Positions 54,464-63,267 of a stretch of 64,000 bases of DNA are shown piece after piece. The notes below the pieces were generated by a model. That model saw nothing but the letters and a program-made list of their open reading frames with translations, had not been told where the DNA came from and ran no database searches. The translations under genes were made by a program, and so were the position numbers. How positions within the stretch are numbered: the stretch's first letter is position 1; each line of letters starts with the position of its first letter. This DNA is from an uncultured Clostridia bacterium (lineage in GTDB: Bacteria; Bacillota; Clostridia; TANB77; CAG-465): contig CAKPEI010000005.1 in assembly GCA_934149365.1 (NCBI GenBank), forward strand, positions 1-64,000. Reading direction: 5' to 3'.

Positions 54464-54940
54464 TTATTCCTTTTCGAGCATTTCTATTCCTTCGTCATTT
54501 TCTATCCAATCTTTTACATTTACAGTCTCATAGTTATCTTTGTCTATTCTATATATAACTTTTTCTATGCCAGCATTAATAAGTATACGTTTACACATAA
54601 TACAACATTCTGCTTTAGCATATTTATCGAATTCTAAGCCAGTCAGATATATATTGGCTCCCATGCAATTTTTTCTGCCAGCTGATATACAAGCGTTTGC
54701 TTCTGCATGGACACTTCTACATAACTCATATCTCTCGCCAGATTTTATATTTTTCTCTTGTCTTAAACATCTGCCTATTTCGTTGCAATTTTTTCTACCT
54801 CTTGGAGCTCCATTATAACCAGTAGATATTATTTCGTCATCTCTTACAATTACCGCCCCATATTGCCTTCTAAGGCAAGTAGAACGTTTAGCAACCATTT
54901 CAGCTATGTCTAAATAATAATTAATTTTATCTCTTCTCAT
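54464..54940 (-). CDS. comEB: dCMP deaminase (ComEB-like)
   Basis: Encodes 158 residues from the ATG at 54940 (AAGAGGTG, 4 nt spacing). The cytidine-deaminase fold has the zinc motif HAEANA and AECCIMCKR (the usual PCxxC here reads ECCIMC), plus an extra Zn loop CNEIGRCLRQ. Deaminates dCMP to dUMP for thymidylate synthesis, and complements the dUTPase at 35.7 kb. The family also includes the Bacillus late-competence gene comEB. Confidence 0.88.
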   Translation of the reverse strand: MRRDKINYYLDIAEMVAKRSTCLRRQYGAVIVRDDEIISTGYNGAPRGRKNCNEIGRCLRQEKNIKSGERYELCRSVHAEANACISAGRKNCMGANIYLTGLEFDKYAKAECCIMCKRILINAGIEKVIYRIDKDNYETVNVKDWIENDEGIEMLEKE

Positions 54941-54956
54941 AAAACACCTCTTAAAA

Positions 54957-54980
54957 AAATCACCCATTAAAGAGTGATTA
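54957..54980 (-). terminator. Terminator of the zinc-ribbon gene
   Basis: AATCAC/GTGATT stem, then T7, on the minus strand 12 bp after the small gene. Confidence 0.7.
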
Positions 54981-54991
54981 CATAAATATAC

Positions 54992-55144
54992 TTAGTTGTT
55001 ATTTCTGTTTTTCTTAGCTATTCTGCATTCTTTGCATCTAACTGGATCATTTTCAAAACCTTTTTCTTTGTAAAATTCTTGTTCGCCAGCTGTAAATACA
55101 AATTCACATCCACAATCTTTACAAACAATTGTCTTATCTTCCAT
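54992..55144 (-). CDS. 50-residue zinc-ribbon protein
   Basis: A strong RBS (AAAAGGAGG, 6 nt spacing) precedes the ATG at 55144. The product starts MEDKTIVCKDCGCEFVFTAG and ends VRCKECRIAKKNRNNN, with two CxxC knuckles (CKDC and CKEC) 28 residues apart. It matches the small probable-zinc-ribbon family (zf-trcl type) found in Firmicutes. Function unknown, possibly ribosome- or nucleic-acid-associated. It has its own terminator. Confidence 0.85.
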   Translation of the reverse strand: MEDKTIVCKDCGCEFVFTAGEQEFYKEKGFENDPVRCKECRIAKKNRNNN

Positions 55145-55287
55145 TGTTATTTCCTCCTTTTAAGTAAATTAGATTATATTTTTTATTTCACATTTAATCA
55201 CTTAAAGGGGAAATTTTTAAAATATTAATCACACTTCCTGTATTATAGCTTAATTTTATAGGTTTTGCAAGTGTATACATGTTATTT

Positions 55288-55812
55288 TTAAATATAGCCA
55301 TTTAATACTATAAATATAGATAATGAAATTGCAACAAAATCTGCTACCAATGCCGCTATTAATGTCCCTCTTATTTTCTTTACCTTTACAGCTCCAAATA
55401 ATATTGTTATAACGTAAAATGTAGTTTCTGTACCTCCCATTAATATGGAAGCTATTTTGCCCTGTATAGAGTCTGGTCCATATTCTTTAAATATATCCAT
55501 TACAATTGAAGTTGAAGCTCCGCCTGAAACAGGTCTTAATAGTGATAGTGTCACAATTTCTTTTGGAATATTTAATTTTGACAATATACTGCTAAATGGT
55601 TTAAATACTATATCCATGGCACCTGTTTCTTTAAATAGCGATACTCCTACCATTATTGCTAATATATGTGGAAATATTTTATACATGCACTTTAATCCAT
55701 CAATTGCACCGCTTGCAAACAAGCCAAGAACATCTTTTTTCTCAATTACACCTGTAATTATTATTATAAATATCATCATTGGTACAGCCATAATGGAAAT
55801 ATATTCTATCAT
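55288..55812 (-). CDS. spmB: Spore maturation protein B
   Basis: Encodes 174 residues, multipass membrane protein of the nucleoside-recognition-domain family. Membrane segments and the motifs FPHILAIMVGVSLFKETGAMD, LRPVSGGAS and ILMGGTETTFYV match SpmB. SpmA/SpmB are needed for spore core dehydration in Bacillus. It is directly downstream of spmA with an 8-bp gap. Confidence 0.93.
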   Translation of the reverse strand: MIEYISIMAVPMMIFIIIITGVIEKKDVLGLFASGAIDGLKCMYKIFPHILAIMVGVSLFKETGAMDIVFKPFSSILSKLNIPKEIVTLSLLRPVSGGASTSIVMDIFKEYGPDSIQGKIASILMGGTETTFYVITILFGAVKVKKIRGTLIAALVADFVAISLSIFIVLNGYI

Positions 55813-55819
55813 TTTTTAC

Positions 55820-56395
55820 CTACTTTATAATTTTATTTAATATTTTTGAGCTAACTATTCCGGCTATTAGTGCTACTACAGTAACTAACCACACATATGG
55901 AACTATCTTAACTGGATCTTCAGAATTATACATCGTCCTAAGAGCAATAATTCCTGTAGGTATAATCTGTATTGAAGCTGCATTTAAAACTGCAAACATA
56001 ACCATATTATCATTTGATTTTCCTTTATGTTTATTTTCTTTATCAAGTTCTTCCATTGCCTTTATTCCATAAATGGTAGCAGCATTTCCCACTCCTAGCA
56101 TATCGCAAGTCATATTTAAGCTAATATTTTCCATAGCCTTTTCATTAACTTCTTGTTTATTGAATAATCTTATAACGCATTTTTTTATGCAATTTGATAT
56201 TTTTGATATAAGAGATGTTTTTTCTAAAATGTTGAACATTCCACTCCAAAAACATGTCATACCTAAAAGCTTAATTATATTTTCTGTTGCATTTATACTA
56301 GAATTCATTATAATATCAGAAATATTAACAATACTACCACAAAAAAATGCCACTGTTATAGATATAATTAACATACCTGACCATATCTTAGACAT
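55820..56395 (-). CDS. spmA: Spore maturation protein A
   Basis: Encodes 191 residues. Membrane helices and the motifs GMTCFWSGMFNILEKT, NMTCDMLGVGNAATIYGIKAM and NAASIQIIPTGIIALR are as in SpmA. It pairs with spmB, and the pair points to a spore-forming ancestry. The RBS AAAGAGGT precedes it. Confidence 0.94.
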   Translation of the reverse strand: MSKIWSGMLIISITVAFFCGSIVNISDIIMNSSINATENIIKLLGMTCFWSGMFNILEKTSLISKISNCIKKCVIRLFNKQEVNEKAMENISLNMTCDMLGVGNAATIYGIKAMEELDKENKHKGKSNDNMVMFAVLNAASIQIIPTGIIALRTMYNSEDPVKIVPYVWLVTVVALIAGIVSSKILNKIIK

Positions 56396-56461
56396 ACTTT
56401 TTACCTCTTATACAAGTTATGCTAAAGTATGCTAATTATGCAAAAAAATTAGCCCTAGCAG

Positions 56462-56785
56462 CTAATCTTTATAATCATTTATTATTTTAATTATGTCTAT
56501 AACCATTGATTTATCTTTATCTTGCATTTTTCCCATTTCGTTTTTTATTTCTAATTCTAATGCATCGTCTATTGTATTTATAGTATCTGATAGTAAATAA
56601 TCTATACTAACATTTAATACATTTGCTATCCTAACTAACTTTGACAAGGTAACTTTTCTTTCCCCACGTTCTATTTGTCCCACATATGAACTAGTTATTT
56701 CCGCCATTTCTGCTAATGTTTCTTGAGTATATCTATTACGCATTCTTTCCTTCTTTATTTTTTCTCCTAATTTCATATAATCCAT
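56462..56785 (-). CDS. XRE-family transcriptional regulator
   Basis: Encodes 107 residues (RBS TTGGAGG). Helix-turn-helix at residues 6-60: IKKERMRNRYTQETLAEMA, then SSYVGQIERGERKVT, ending in LNVSIDYLLS. It is the same length and layout as the XRE gene at 3728-4051, suggesting paralogs. A leaderless helical C-terminus may dimerise. Its position beside spmA might mean sporulation control, but there is no direct sign. Confidence 0.85.
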   Translation of the reverse strand: MDYMKLGEKIKKERMRNRYTQETLAEMAEITSSYVGQIERGERKVTLSKLVRIANVLNVSIDYLLSDTINTIDDALELEIKNEMGKMQDKDKSMVIDIIKIINDYKD

Positions 56786-57053
56786 TTCTTACCTCCAACG
56801 AAGCTATCACTCTATGAGTGTTTATATATATACTACTATATTTTGTGCCAAATATAAAATGACGATACGTTGTTTTTAAGAAACTGTTAGTTTTATTATG
56901 ACATTTATCGACAAATTGCGCGTTTTTCTTTAAGTTTATATTTTAAAATATTTTTATTATACCAACTTATAGTGTTATTTTTTATTTTAATCCAGGCAAA
57001 AAAATAACAAGTATATAGTAAAGTAATTTCATCTACTCTATACTTGCTTTTTC

Positions 57054-57129
57054 TGGTGCTCCCGAGACGATTCGAACGTCCGACCAATAGTTTAGGAAAC
57101 TACTGCTCTATCCCCTGAGCTACGGAAGC
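57054..57129 (-). tRNA. tRNA-Arg (CCT anticodon)
   Basis: Acceptor GCTTCCG/CGGGAGC, anticodon loop TTCCTAA (CCT), T loop TTCGAAT and encoded CCA. It reads AGG codons. Divergent from the next tRNA. Confidence 0.93.
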
Positions 57130-57184
57130 ATACACATATTATATATCAATTATTTAAAAAATCAATAATTGTTAAAGTGTTTTA

Positions 57185-57213
57185 TTGATTATATATTAAT
57201 TTTATTGTATAAT
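57185..57213 (+). promoter_or_regulatory. Promoter of tRNA-Arg(ACG)
   Basis: TTGATT (57185-57190), 17 bp, TATAAT (57208-57213). Confidence 0.85.
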
Positions 57214-57221
57214 AGTCACAT

Positions 57222-57298
57222 GCACTCATAGCTCAACTGGATAGAGCGTTGGACTACGAATCCAAAGGTTGGGGGTTCGACTCCCTCTGGGTGCACCA
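57222..57298 (+). tRNA. tRNA-Arg (ACG anticodon)
   Basis: Acceptor GCACTCA/TGGGTGC, anticodon loop CTACGAA (ACG), T loop TTCGACT and encoded CCA. The wobble A34 is the substrate of TadA, whose gene is convergent 27 bp downstream. Confidence 0.95.
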
Positions 57299-57333
57299 AA
57301 ATCAAGCAGGCTTAATGCTTGATTTTATTTTTC
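57299..57333. terminator. Bidirectional terminator
   Basis: AAATCAAGCA/TGCTTGATTT 10-bp stem between tRNA-Arg(ACG) and tadA, with TTATTTTT on the tRNA side. Confidence 0.85.
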
Positions 57334-57771
57334 CCTTATTTTTCTAAAGAAATTGGTCAATAATTCAGAACACTCCTCTTTTAATATACCACTTTGTATT
57401 TCAACTTTATGGTTGCTCTTTAAATCAAATGCATTAAATACCGTCCCTGCCATCCCATATTTTTCATCACTTGCTCCATATATTATTTTCTTTATTCTTG
57501 ATTGTATAATGGCTCCCGAACACATAAGACATGGCTCTAACGTAATGTACAACTCACAATCTTCCAATCTAAAATTATTCATTTTTTTACAAGCTTTATT
57601 AATAGCTATTATCTCTGCATGACATAAACTATTTTTCTTTTGTTCCCTTTTATTATGCCCTCGTGAAATTATTTTTCCATCATGCACTATCACAGCACCA
57701 ACTGGCACTTCACCTTTTTCTTCTGCTTTTATAGCTTCTTTTATAGCTTCTCTCATGTATTTTTCTTCCAT
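57325..57771 (-). CDS. tadA: tRNA adenosine(34) deaminase TadA
   Basis: Encodes 148 residues. Zinc and catalytic residues: H51 and E53 in CHAEIIAI, C81 and C84 in TLEPCLMCSG. Converts A34 of tRNA-Arg(ACG) to inosine, and that very tRNA is encoded beside it. One base overlap with the cwlD-like gene upstream implies translational coupling. TadA-like nucleobase deaminases are the alternative, but length and motifs fit TadA. Confidence 0.9.
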   Translation of the reverse strand: MEEKYMREAIKEAIKAEEKGEVPVGAVIVHDGKIISRGHNKREQKKNSLCHAEIIAINKACKKMNNFRLEDCELYITLEPCLMCSGAIIQSRIKKIIYGASDEKYGMAGTVFNAFDLKSNHKVEIQSGILKEECSELLTNFFRKIREK

Positions 57772-58508
57772 TATTCCTCCATATTATTTAGCTCTTGAAA
57801 ATATTGCTGTATACCAGTATATATTCCCCAAGCTAGTTTATTTTGATAACTATCTTCTTTCAAAAGTTGTTCTTCTTTTGGGTTAGATATAAATCCACAC
57901 TCAACAACAATTCCAGTAATATCTATATGCTCCATTAAGTATACACCTTTAATAGCCATTGGAATTCTATTGTTCGTTTCATCCATATTTTTACCTATTT
58001 GCTCTTGAACTATTGTTGCAAGCTTTTTACTATTTTCATTCTTTGGTTGATAAAATGTTTGCCAACCACTATACTTACTATCTTGATATTTATTTAAATG
58101 TATTGATACATACACATCTGCTCCACTATTATCTGTTATATATTCTCTGTTTTTTATATCACTTATTTTTTTATTTCTAATACTAGTACTATCTACTGAA
58201 TATATTCCGTTTTCATCACTTCTTGTAAGAATTACCTTAGCGCCACTTTGTTCAATTAACTTTTGAAGCTTCAACACTATGTTCAAATTAATAGCTTGTT
58301 CTGTAGTTCCAGAGAATCCTATTGCCCCCTCGTCTGGCAGACCATGCCCTGCATCTAGTACAACTATCCTATTGCTTATTGGAGTTGAATTTACTTCCAT
58401 TACCTTGTTATTCAATGCATTCTCATAACTAATCTGACACACAACCAAACTTGTTACTACCATTATAGTTATAAACAAATATCTTTTTAAAGTTATATTT
58501 ATTTTCAT
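57771..58508 (-). CDS. cwlD: CwlD-like N-acetylmuramoyl-L-alanine amidase
   Basis: Encodes 245 residues. A signal/membrane helix (10-28) is followed by an Amidase_3 zinc domain: VVLDAGHGLPDEGA (His), TTEQAINLNIV (Glu), VILTRSDENG, VYVSIHLN (His) and GIVVECGFISN (catalytic Glu). Length and motifs fit CwlD, which with PdaA makes muramic-lactam in spore cortex. Coupled to tadA by a 1-bp overlap. Confidence 0.88.
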   Translation of the reverse strand: MKINITLKRYLFITIMVVTSLVVCQISYENALNNKVMEVNSTPISNRIVVLDAGHGLPDEGAIGFSGTTEQAINLNIVLKLQKLIEQSGAKVILTRSDENGIYSVDSTSIRNKKISDIKNREYITDNSGADVYVSIHLNKYQDSKYSGWQTFYQPKNENSKKLATIVQEQIGKNMDETNNRIPMAIKGVYLMEHIDITGIVVECGFISNPKEEQLLKEDSYQNKLAWGIYTGIQQYFQELNNMEE

Positions 58509-58671
58509 AATATCACCTTATACATCATATGAACAAGGTAAATATTTAATTAATAAATATTGATATTATACAACATAAATTTCAAATGCACAAATTTTAT
58601 AATATGTATTGAAAATTATCAAAAAACATGATAAAAGTTAACTGTACTATTTTATATCAGTTTACATAAAT

Positions 58672-58700
58672 TTGACTTTGGCGTTAATATATGATATAGT
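58672..58700 (+). promoter_or_regulatory. Promoter of the 86-residue gene
   Basis: TTGACT (58672-58677), 17 bp, TATAGT (58695-58700); AAGGGAG RBS follows. Confidence 0.75.
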
Positions 58701-58735
58701 ATTAATAGTTATTATTTTGAAGGGAGTACATTAAT

Positions 58736-58996
58736 ATGACACAGGAAGAATATAAAAAGGTTATTATCCCTTTTTTCGAAAACATTAAATCTTTTCTTAA
58801 AAGCTCCAATTTGAATTCTTTTCAAAAAGGAGAAAGGTTATTTGTTGAAAACACATTATTAAAACTGATTGAAAACGAAACAGAACCTGTGAAATTGTAT
58901 GAAATATTATCACATACAACAAAAAAAGAAAAAGAAATATGCGCTAAATACGACATATCTATTGATGTTGTAAAAGCTCTTTTAGAAAAAGAATAA
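58736..58996 (+). CDS. Small helical hypothetical protein
   Basis: Encodes 86 residues. All-helical composition with charged ends (MTQEEYKKVIIPFFENIK, LLKLIENETEPVKL), no membrane segment. A good promoter, RBS and terminator make it a real gene. The family is not recognised. It is convergent with the HD-GYP gene. Confidence 0.6.
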   Translation: MTQEEYKKVIIPFFENIKSFLKSSNLNSFQKGERLFVENTLLKLIENETEPVKLYEILSHTTKKEKEICAKYDISIDVVKALLEKE

Positions 58997-59024
58997 ACAG
59001 CTAAACACTGTTTATTCTTTTTCT
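58992..59024. terminator. Bidirectional terminator
   Basis: AATAAACAG/CTGTTTATT 9-bp stem followed by TTTTTC, between convergent genes. Confidence 0.75.
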
Positions 59025-60259
59025 ATATATTCTCTTTTTATATTCTTGCCTTTACTATCTTTTTCATCTTCATAATGAATTTCCTTTTTATTAACACCCT
59101 TTTTTAAATCCGCTAAAAACTTATTCATTTTTTCCTCTTTGTTATCTTCACTGCTGTTAAGTATTTCATCCACATCTTTAACTTTATATGATATTTTCCC
59201 TTGATCATCGTATGATACTCCTATACTGTTAGGATCTTTTTCAAGTATATCAATAAGAGTTCCAACCAAATCAGGATCAAACTGAGTACCAGCATTTTCA
59301 TTTAATTGAGAGATTAGATCTTCTTTGGTTCTACCTGCCTGATAGCTTCTTCCAAACATAGCTTGGGCTGCATCTGCAATAGAGACAATTCTAGATAATT
59401 TGTCTATTTGGTTTCCCTTAAGGCCTCTTGGATAGCCTCTTCCATCATATCTTTCATGATGTTCTGCTGCAATAGTCTTAGCCCTCTCATACTCACCTAA
59501 ATTATACTTTGAAAGTTCAATTTCGCCAAATACAACATGAGATTTCATTTCTCCAAATTCTTGGTCAGTAAGTTTAGCTGGCTTTTTTAATACACTATCA
59601 GAAACATCTTCTTTACCTATATCATGTAATAAAGCTCCTACTTTTAATATGTCCCTTTCTTCATCAGGGAGTCCTAATTCAATAGCCATTTCATCAGCTA
59701 TCAGAGATACTGACTTTATATGATTTGCCGTATATTGATCTTTTTCATTTTCCATTCTATTTACTATGTTTTTAGTCAAATCAAATATCTCGGCATCCTT
59801 TATTTTCAGTTGTTGCTTATTTTTTAAACAGTCATTTCTAGCGCCTTGCAAATTTTGTACTAATAGTTTAGAATCTGTATTTATATCATAATGAATTAAG
59901 CTACTAGAAAAATCGTTTATTAGCATATTTCCTACTTCAATAGATTTATTTTTACTTTGCTCATCTTTAGAATCGAACACATTTATCATTTTTGTATTTT
60001 TACCTTCTGATATATCTTTTGAAAGAATCCTTTTTATCGTTTCTCTGTTTTCTTTACTTCCTATGTATTCAGATGAAAACACAAAACAATCTATGCCACT
60101 CATGTCGATAAATTTTTCAAGTGTCTTTTGACTCATGTTATCTATATTAACCAGAACAACATCCTTATTTGCGCCATAAGCTTCACTTAACATGTCACCT
60201 ACTTTATCTTTATTTCTGTTTTGCACATTAAAGCTAGTAGCTATTACAAACTTTTCCAC
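59012..60259 (-). CDS. HD-GYP protein with a degenerate receiver-like N-terminus
   Basis: Encodes 415 residues. Residues 1-150 look like an alpha/beta domain (VIATSFNVQNRNKD, VVLVNIDNMS) without a clear phospho-site. Residues about 170-345 are HD-GYP: YTANHIKSVS, LLHDIGKED (HD pair), HVVFGE, HHERYDGRGYPRGLKG and ENAGTQFDPDLV. All metal ligands and GYP are intact, unlike the HD-GYP gene at 13.6 kb. Likely c-di-GMP phosphodiesterase. A charged tail ends the protein. It begins 24 bp after the membrane peptidase gene. Confidence 0.88.
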   Translation of the reverse strand: MEKFVIATSFNVQNRNKDKVGDMLSEAYGANKDVVLVNIDNMSQKTLEKFIDMSGIDCFVFSSEYIGSKENRETIKRILSKDISEGKNTKMINVFDSKDEQSKNKSIEVGNMLINDFSSSLIHYDINTDSKLLVQNLQGARNDCLKNKQQLKIKDAEIFDLTKNIVNRMENEKDQYTANHIKSVSLIADEMAIELGLPDEERDILKVGALLHDIGKEDVSDSVLKKPAKLTDQEFGEMKSHVVFGEIELSKYNLGEYERAKTIAAEHHERYDGRGYPRGLKGNQIDKLSRIVSIADAAQAMFGRSYQAGRTKEDLISQLNENAGTQFDPDLVGTLIDILEKDPNSIGVSYDDQGKISYKVKDVDEILNSSEDNKEEKMNKFLADLKKGVNKKEIHYEDEKDSKGKNIKREYIEKE

Positions 60260-60283
60260 ATTATCCCCCTTATATATTATTGC

Positions 60284-60868
60284 CTATACTATTCCCACAA
60301 TTATCATTAATCTTATAATTTTAAATAAAAATAGCCACAGTATAAAAACCGGCAATGTTTTCATTATTTCCTTTTTATAATATTTCTGCAAATTTTGAGT
60401 TTTTACTTTATCTACATTGTTCTTAAATAAATATCTTGTTACTATTTTTACAGAGTTTATAACTGCATCCAATTCCAAAAAGAGTCTGATAAAAATAGAG
60501 CAAATAGCAATTAAAAAGTACAAAAAAGCCACATACTTCAAGTTTACCTTAAACATCACTTTCATAACTAACAACGCTACAAAAAGCACAATTTCTAAAT
60601 TTGACAAGATAAAATTAAGCATTTGAACTACTCTATTTTGAATTGAATGTCTACATTCATGTGCCATTACAAGTAATTTAGATCTTTCTGACTTTTCTTT
60701 ATCTTTACTCTTTTTTTCATTACCCGAAATATATATTGTATTGTTTAAAAATACGTAAAGACTACTTTTTTCATCTGAATTAACTTCCACTTTCACATCT
60801 TTGTTATCAATTAATTCTAAAATCTCTTTGCATATTTCCTGTGGCTTCTTTGACAATATATTTTCCAT
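60284..60868 (-). CDS. Small membrane protein with HEXXH zinc-protease motif
   Basis: Encodes 194 residues. The soluble head contains MAHECRHSIQNR, an exact HEXXH (70-74). Two membrane helices follow (about 92-108 and 112-130), then a candidate third ligand in LFLELDAVINS (E132) and a last helix (172-190). The layout resembles membrane-bound neutral zinc metallopeptidases (YugP/HtpX-like M48 relatives) but is shorter. It lies in a run with HD-GYP and ylbF. Confidence 0.6.
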   Translation of the reverse strand: MENILSKKPQEICKEILELIDNKDVKVEVNSDEKSSLYVFLNNTIYISGNEKKSKDKEKSERSKLLVMAHECRHSIQNRVVQMLNFILSNLEIVLFVALLVMKVMFKVNLKYVAFLYFLIAICSIFIRLFLELDAVINSVKIVTRYLFKNNVDKVKTQNLQKYYKKEIMKTLPVFILWLFLFKIIRLMIIVGIV

Positions 60869-60881
60869 TAATTATTCTCCA

Positions 60882-61229
60882 TTATTCAAATTCTACTATT
60901 TCTTTTATTCCTTCACCAATAATTTTCTGCATATCTGCAAGTAATACATTTAGTCTTATTTCTGCTTCTAAAAAGCTTCTTGCCTTATCACTTTGAATAA
61001 GAAGTGAATATGTATTTTCCAATTCTTTTTGCATAGTCTCATTTATTTTCCCACTGTTAATATATTCTGTTTGAAGTTTCATTTGTTTTTCTTTAAATTC
61101 TTTAAGCATATCAGCCGTTTTATTTTCTTTCTTTATTTCCTTTTTTAATTCAATATAATTTTTGTATTCCTCAGTTTCTTTAAAGCATCTTACTAATTCA
61201 TAAACTTTATCATAAAAATTCATTTTCAT
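60882..61229 (-). CDS. YlbF/YmcA-family protein
   Basis: Encodes 115 residues, all-helical. The pattern FYDKVYELVRCFKETEEYKNYIELKKEIKK with KARSFLEAEIRLNVLLADMQKI follows YlbF. In Bacillus YlbF and YmcA with YaaT modulate RNase Y and sporulation/competence. It is followed after 13 bp by the HEXXH gene. Confidence 0.8.
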   Translation of the reverse strand: MKMNFYDKVYELVRCFKETEEYKNYIELKKEIKKENKTADMLKEFKEKQMKLQTEYINSGKINETMQKELENTYSLLIQSDKARSFLEAEIRLNVLLADMQKIIGEGIKEIVEFE

Positions 61230-61313
61230 CTCTCCTATCTTTTTACAATTATATACTACATTTGTTTTAAAAACAATAAAAGCCAGTAAACAAACTGACT
61301 TTTTATATTTCCT

Positions 61314-62498
61314 CTATTTTATATTATCTTTTATTTGTTTAAGATAATTATACTCTGCCAAGCTAAGTACTGCTTCGTTTCCACTATCATACTCATTTAT
61401 TACTTTGTCTAATTCTACAATTTTATATTTTGTTTTAATATCATTAGAAAGTGCCACCAAGGTTTTATCATCATTCACATTAATTCTAACTTCATTTCCT
61501 TTTTTACCTGTTTCTTTTTCTATTGTTATACCTAGTACTTTAGACACATCAGAATTTTCAGATGTTTGTTTCCCAATAACATCACCAAGTGAATATTTTA
61601 TGTATGTGGTCTTAATATTTTTCCCTTCTTTTACTTCTTTTTCAGATAGTTTTTGCTCTACATTATCATTTGATATTACAATATCTGCCCCTAAATTAAT
61701 GATATTTTCTAGCAGTTTAGTTTTTTCTGCCTCAACATTTTTTTCGCCACTTCTTTTAGTATCTACAAACACAATTATACAATCAACTTTGCGACTATTT
61801 ATTTCTTTAATATCATTTTCAAACTTCTTACTTGTATATTTACTAATACCATTATCACTTGAATAATCTTCTCCAACATAACCTAGTATCGCTACTTTAA
61901 TTCCATTTTTGTCTAATATGTAATATGATTCTTTTTCGGTACTTCCTACCGTTTTAATTTCATTTGAATTCACACTACTTACCGTTTGTTTCAAATTATC
62001 TGAGCTTAGTTTCCCTAATTCTTTTGTAGACGTTACCAGTAAATCGATATTTATATCTTTTAATGTACTTGATAAATTGCTATTTGCCTTTCCTTTTGAA
62101 AAAGTATTATTTCCCTGAGCTATACCTGTATTTAAACTTGCTATAGTAAAATCATAATCTTTAAAAGATATATTTTCGAATATATCTCCATAATTTCCTT
62201 TTCCATTTTGAATATATTCATTTGTTACTTCCTCATCTATTATAATATTACCTGCAACACCTATTTTCAACGTTTGTTTTTCTGTAACCGTTTCTGTTTT
62301 GTGAACAGCACCAGCTATCCATTTATATACTGTCATCTGACCTTCAGTAACTGATTTTCCTGTTGTATATCTTAATAAAACATAAACTTGATAATATACA
62401 AATACACTAAGCAATATCGATATAAGTAGCACTACTTTCCATTTGTTTTTAGGCTTTTGAATTTGCCCTCCATTTCTTCTTACATCTCTTTTATCCAT
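61314..62498 (-). CDS. CapA-like protein with lost catalytic residues
   Basis: Encodes 394 residues. A basic cytoplasmic tail (1-20) and membrane helix (21-42) lead to a CapA/PgsA-type metallophosphoesterase fold. The usual metal-binding GDxM..R block reads GVAGNIIIDEE (N84 for Asp). The N.E block reads ASLNTGIAQ, and the DH block reads SNDNVEQK. Several active-site residues are therefore replaced. It is probably a structural or regulatory relative of poly-gamma-glutamate capsule proteins, outside the membrane. Downstream genes are ylbF and the HEXXH gene, separated by 84 bp. Confidence 0.65.
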   Translation of the reverse strand: MDKRDVRRNGGQIQKPKNKWKVVLLISILLSVFVYYQVYVLLRYTTGKSVTEGQMTVYKWIAGAVHKTETVTEKQTLKIGVAGNIIIDEEVTNEYIQNGKGNYGDIFENISFKDYDFTIASLNTGIAQGNNTFSKGKANSNLSSTLKDINIDLLVTSTKELGKLSSDNLKQTVSSVNSNEIKTVGSTEKESYYILDKNGIKVAILGYVGEDYSSDNGISKYTSKKFENDIKEINSRKVDCIIVFVDTKRSGEKNVEAEKTKLLENIINLGADIVISNDNVEQKLSEKEVKEGKNIKTTYIKYSLGDVIGKQTSENSDVSKVLGITIEKETGKKGNEVRINVNDDKTLVALSNDIKTKYKIVELDKVINEYDSGNEAVLSLAEYNYLKQIKDNIK

Positions 62499-62525
62499 TT
62501 GCCACCTCTATTTTTATACATTATA

Positions 62526-63266
62526 CTACATTATATTACATAGTTTCAACTGCTCATTTGTTAACTTTTCTTTTCTTACATTAACCAGTTTACATATATT
62601 GTGTATATTATTTGCCTCCCTTATACATTCATTATCTTTTTTCACATTTTTTATTTTTTCATTTATTTCCTTAGATAATTCATCCATTTTTTCAAGGTTG
62701 AATTCTGAGTATGCTTCTTTAAAACTAGTACACTTATCTAAAAAATCAGCTTTTATACTATCTAATTTACTAGCCTCTTTTGATAATCTTTCAGTAAATG
62801 CTTTAGAGAAAGGTATATTTTTAACTTGATTAAAAAAATCATAAATATAATCACCGACAATATTATTTTTTAAGTATTTTTTGGCTACAATATCTATTCC
62901 GGCCTTAATTCCTTCAGGTAATCCACCTTTTATTGCAGCATTACACATTATTTTAAAGTTTTTCAAAGATTCCTTGTCTAATCCTAATATCTCTAGTCCT
63001 TCTCTTATAGAGCTATGGACAGCTGTCTTAAGTATAAATTTAAAATCCTTTGTTTTAAATGCATCTTTCACGTCTAATAGAACATCCTTAAAAGCGTCTG
63101 GTATTGGCATGGATTTTATTGTATATTTTACCATTTTATCAAACGTGCTACCAACAAATTTGTTAAACTGTTCCTTCATACTATCTATATCTTTTTCAAA
63201 AACTAGCTCTTTATTTATATCTCTAATTGTATTAAATATTTTATCATTTTCTAAAACTATTTGCAT
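62526..63266 (-). CDS. Hypothetical helical protein next to the T2SF-domain gene
   Basis: Encodes 246 residues from the ATG at 63266 (AATGGAGGAG). Fully helical, no membrane segment. FKDVLLDVKDAFKTKDFKFIL and EGIKAGIDIVAKKYL are amphipathic, and a central Gly-rich turn KGGLPEGIKAG is notable. The C-terminus is charged (NEKIKNVKKDNECI). I do not recognise it. It follows the T2SF-domain gene by 1 bp and so is probably part of the same machine. Confidence 0.6.
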   Translation of the reverse strand: MQIVLENDKIFNTIRDINKELVFEKDIDSMKEQFNKFVGSTFDKMVKYTIKSMPIPDAFKDVLLDVKDAFKTKDFKFILKTAVHSSIREGLEILGLDKESLKNFKIMCNAAIKGGLPEGIKAGIDIVAKKYLKNNIVGDYIYDFFNQVKNIPFSKAFTERLSKEASKLDSIKADFLDKCTSFKEAYSEFNLEKMDELSKEINEKIKNVKKDNECIREANNIHNICKLVNVRKEKLTNEQLKLCNIM

Positions 63267-63267
63267 A

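Noticed and set aside
56905..57087. 60-codon minus-strand frame over tRNA-Arg(CCT)
   Set aside because: It runs into the tRNA gene and has no RBS; an artefact.
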